DNA of 9,026 nt. It comes from Acidobacteriaceae bacterium. GTDB taxonomy: Bacteria; Acidobacteriota; Terriglobia; Terriglobales; Acidobacteriaceae. Shown here piece after piece: positions 7,324 through 9,026 of this stretch. Made by a program: the position numbers and the translations under genes. Numbering within the stretch: the first letter of the stretch is position 1; every line of letters begins with the position of its first letter. Under the pieces are notes generated by a model. It did not search any database, was not told the DNA's origin, and was given only the letters and a program-made list of their open reading frames with translations. The stretch is taken from assembly GCA_003156235.1 (NCBI GenBank), contig PMGP01000295.1:1-9026 (forward strand). Direction: 5' to 3'.

Positions 7324-7406
7324 GGTAAAGAGCTATAACCACGTATATGGCGGATTTTCAGGTAAGGTAAAGAGCGGTTAAGAATTGTATTGTCAGAGGT
7401 AAAGAG
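7324..7406. repeat. Three helically phased direct repeats GGTAAAGAG (candidate operator)
   Basis: The 9-mer GGTAAAGAG occurs exactly at 7324-7332, 7366-7374 and 7398-7406. The first two copies extend to a shared 12-mer AAGGTAAAGAGC (7322-7333 and 7364-7375). Start-to-start distances are 42 and 32 bp, close to four and three helical turns, so all copies face the same side of the DNA. They sit in the divergent region, 41-123 bp before the regulator ATG and more than 150 bp from the receptor start, which is typical of direct-repeat sites for winged-helix activators. One caution: the third copy overlaps a possible Shine-Dalgarno for a small ORF. Confidence 0.65.
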
Positions 7407-7414
7407 GTTGGTTT

Positions 7415-7450
7415 ATGCTAGGCAACAGCTTCGGAGGAGTATTCCCATGA
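7415..7450 (+). CDS. Possible 11-codon leader ORF coupled to the membrane regulator
   Basis: ATG at 7415 opens an 11-residue frame (MLGNSFGGVFP) whose TGA at 7448-7450 overlaps the regulator ATG as ATGA. AGAGG (7403-7407) lies 7 nt before its start, at good spacing. The regulator's own Shine-Dalgarno sits inside the small ORF. ATGA overlaps are a classic arrangement for translational coupling. The frame is too short to judge by composition and may be accidental. Confidence 0.3.
   Translation: MLGNSFGGVFP
7433..7439 (+). promoter_or_regulatory. Ribosome binding site that fixes the membrane-regulator start
   Basis: GGAGGAG at 7433-7439 is followed after 7 nt by the ATG at 7447. This selects 7447 over an upstream in-frame TTG at 7390, which has no comparable site and would add 19 residues of unremarkable sequence. 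Confidence 0.85.
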
Positions 7451-8808
7451 GTCCAGAGGATTCCAAGAGCGGCGCTTGGACTCCGGTTACGGAGCAGGAC
7501 AAGGAACTGGTCCGGCAGCAGATGAACCGTCTGCTGGCAACCAGCCATTTCAGTAACAGCCGGCGCTATCCCCTTTTGTTCCGCTTTATCGTCGAGGAAA
7601 CGCTTGAAGGCCGGGGCGAATTTCTGAAGGAACGCCTTTTGGGCGTTCGCGTCTTTGATCGGCCCGCTAATTACGATACCGCGGAGGATCCAGTTGTTCG
7701 GGTCACCATCGCCGAAATCCGCAAGCGAATTGCGCAGTACTATCACGAAGAAGCGCACGGCTCGGAGATGCGCATCGAACTATTGTCGGGCCACTACGCG
7801 CCCGAATTCCGCCTCAGCAAAGAGGCCGGTTCCGATCAGCATCACGCATCAGGACGTGAGCTCCCCTCAGAGAACGAGCAAACGGCTCAACCCGATGCGC
7901 TTCATGCGCAGTTGCAAACTACAGCCGTAACGTCAGGCCTACCAGACCTCAAACCCAGGTTCTCGCACCCTTTCAGATACGTCCTAGGCTTTGCGATTGC
8001 ACTTTTAATTGTGCTGGGAGCTGGGATCTTTTGGAAATGGACCCATCCCTCCGCGATAGATCAGCTCTGGAGTCCCCTCCTCGCCGATCGTCGAACCGTC
8101 ATCTTCTGCCTGCCCGTGGGCTCCCATTCCGGGATCATGACAGGAACCGCGGCTGGAATTCTGGTTCCCGAGCAGGATTCTACGCCGGATCACGCCAACA
8201 CTCCGGTTCCAACTGCACCCGACGCCCCTCGCAATTCCACTTTTCTCGCCCACGAGGTATTGGAAGAAAATGTTGTCTTTTCGGATGTACTCGCCACGCA
8301 AAGAATTTCGAATTATATAGCGGAGCACAAGCGTGAATCCAACCTCCGGCCTAATTGGGTAACCACTCTCGACGACCTGCGGCAAGGGCCGGTCATCCTG
8401 GTCGGCGGTCTGGACAACCAATGGACGCTACGAGCGCTGGCTCCGCTTCGCTACCGTTTCGCCGGCACCAATAAGGAGCGGTACTGGATTAGCGATACCA
8501 AGAATCCTGAAATGAAAGACTGGGGGATTGACCTGAAGGTGCCACTTACCGAAGTCAAGCACGATTACGCAATCATCGCCCGCATTCACGATGAATCCAC
8601 GGGACAGGTCGAAATGATCGTTGCGGGAATCGGCATGAGCGGGACGGCGGCAGCTGGCGAGTTTCTGGTTGATCCCCGGCAGATAGAAGAACTACGCCGC
8701 CAGGCCGGTTCCGGTTTCCGGGACCACGACTTTGAAGCCGTGCTGAGTATGGATGTCGTCAACGGCATAGCAGGCTCACCCAGGATTCTGGCTGTGGCAG
8801 TTAGGTAA
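7447..8808 (+). CDS. Single-pass membrane protein, probable ToxR/CadC-like winged-helix regulator
   Basis: This is a 453-residue protein. Residues about 14-122 are soluble. They contain YPLLFRFIVEETLEG, then EFLKERLLGVRVF, then DPVVRVTIAEIRKRIAQYY, then MRIELLSGHYAPEF. The last two blocks recall the recognition helix and wing of OmpR-type domains (V-x-I-xx-L/IRK-L/I, then I-x-x-x-x-GY). A proline/glutamine-rich linker (about 130-170) precedes one membrane segment (about 177-197, FRYVLGFAIALLIVLGAGIF), with basic residues on its N-terminal side predicting that end in the cytoplasm. The extracytoplasmic part (about 200-453) includes GPVILVGGLDNQWTL, DYAIIARIHDESTGQ and AGIGMSGTAAAGEF, segments I associate with uncharacterised acidobacterial proteins. 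Together this suggests a membrane-tethered DNA-binding sensor. It is divergent from the TonB receptor across the phased repeats. The DNA-binding role and the target are inference; the C-terminal domain is of unknown function. Confidence 0.75.
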   Translation: MSPEDSKSGAWTPVTEQDKELVRQQMNRLLATSHFSNSRRYPLLFRFIVEETLEGRGEFLKERLLGVRVFDRPANYDTAEDPVVRVTIAEIRKRIAQYYHEEAHGSEMRIELLSGHYAPEFRLSKEAGSDQHHASGRELPSENEQTAQPDALHAQLQTTAVTSGLPDLKPRFSHPFRYVLGFAIALLIVLGAGIFWKWTHPSAIDQLWSPLLADRRTVIFCLPVGSHSGIMTGTAAGILVPEQDSTPDHANTPVPTAPDAPRNSTFLAHEVLEENVVFSDVLATQRISNYIAEHKRESNLRPNWVTTLDDLRQGPVILVGGLDNQWTLRALAPLRYRFAGTNKERYWISDTKNPEMKDWGIDLKVPLTEVKHDYAIIARIHDESTGQVEMIVAGIGMSGTAAAGEFLVDPRQIEELRRQAGSGFRDHDFEAVLSMDVVNGIAGSPRILAVAVR

Positions 8809-9026
8809 CTGAACGATACAAGAGAGCCCTCAAAATGGCGGAAGGGTATACTGGCGGCTTCTGCAAGCTGCAAGAGAGCGGCATCCCCGGACAGTTTTGA
8901 TTTCCAGCCTCATGCCGGTTATCCCAGAGTAGACAAGATCGATCCCGCCCTCCGTCTTCTCCAAGCTAGAGTTCTTCGCATCTTATATTTTGCTGGTCGC
9001 TTCGCCGTAAGCGTCCCGTTTTCCCC
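8809..9026. other. Unassigned right-edge region
   Basis: I find no supported gene in the last 218 bases. Small ATG frames (for example from 8834 plus, about 21 codons) look non-coding. The frame in phase with the preceding gene stays open from its TAA to the window end but has no ATG and a composition unlike a protein. No strong intrinsic terminator is visible after the regulator. The segment may be intergenic DNA or a remnant of an element outside the window. Confidence 0.4.

Overview
The window looks like chromosomal DNA from an acidobacterium (Acidobacteriota, probably class Terriglobia). This rests on three things: a ~1,200-residue Oar-like TonB-dependent receptor with an N-terminal carboxypeptidase-regulatory-like domain and the plug motif DLPLNGRNF; a membrane protein with a cytoplasmic N-terminal domain of a type I associate with acidobacterial genomes; and moderately GC-rich coding DNA. 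The assignment is from recognition of protein types, not from a search.

Left part (1-1925): a divergent efflux module. A lipoprotein periplasmic adaptor of an RND efflux pump runs leftward off the window edge, so its C-terminus and presumably the pump are outside. A TetR-family repressor gene runs rightward. Between them lies a 42-bp dyad (1231-1272) with a perfect 14-bp core arm. It overlaps candidate promoters for both genes, so it is the likely operator.

Centre (1953-7171, minus strand): a TonB-dependent receptor gene (start corrected to 7171) followed, after 131 bp holding a perfect 12-bp stem hairpin, by a Tat-exported GH1 beta-glucosidase. The glucosidase converges on tetR, with only 27 bp between the two stop codons.

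Right part (7172-9026): a 275-bp divergent region, then a rightward gene for a single-pass membrane protein. Its N-terminal domain reads like an OmpR/CadC-type winged helix and its C-terminal domain should be extracytoplasmic, which gives a ToxR/CadC-like architecture. The intergenic region holds three exact copies of GGTAAAGAG spaced 42 and 32 bp apart (about 4 and 3 helical turns), a possible 11-codon leader ORF that overlaps the regulator start by ATGA, and a foldable leader just upstream of the receptor's ribosome binding site. The last ~220 bp hold no gene I can support.

Working model (inference): the right and central genes form a nutrient-sensing and uptake locus. A membrane-tethered regulator senses something outside the cytoplasmic membrane and controls the divergent outer-membrane receptor, and possibly the exported glucosidase, through the phased repeats. 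The efflux module appears independent.
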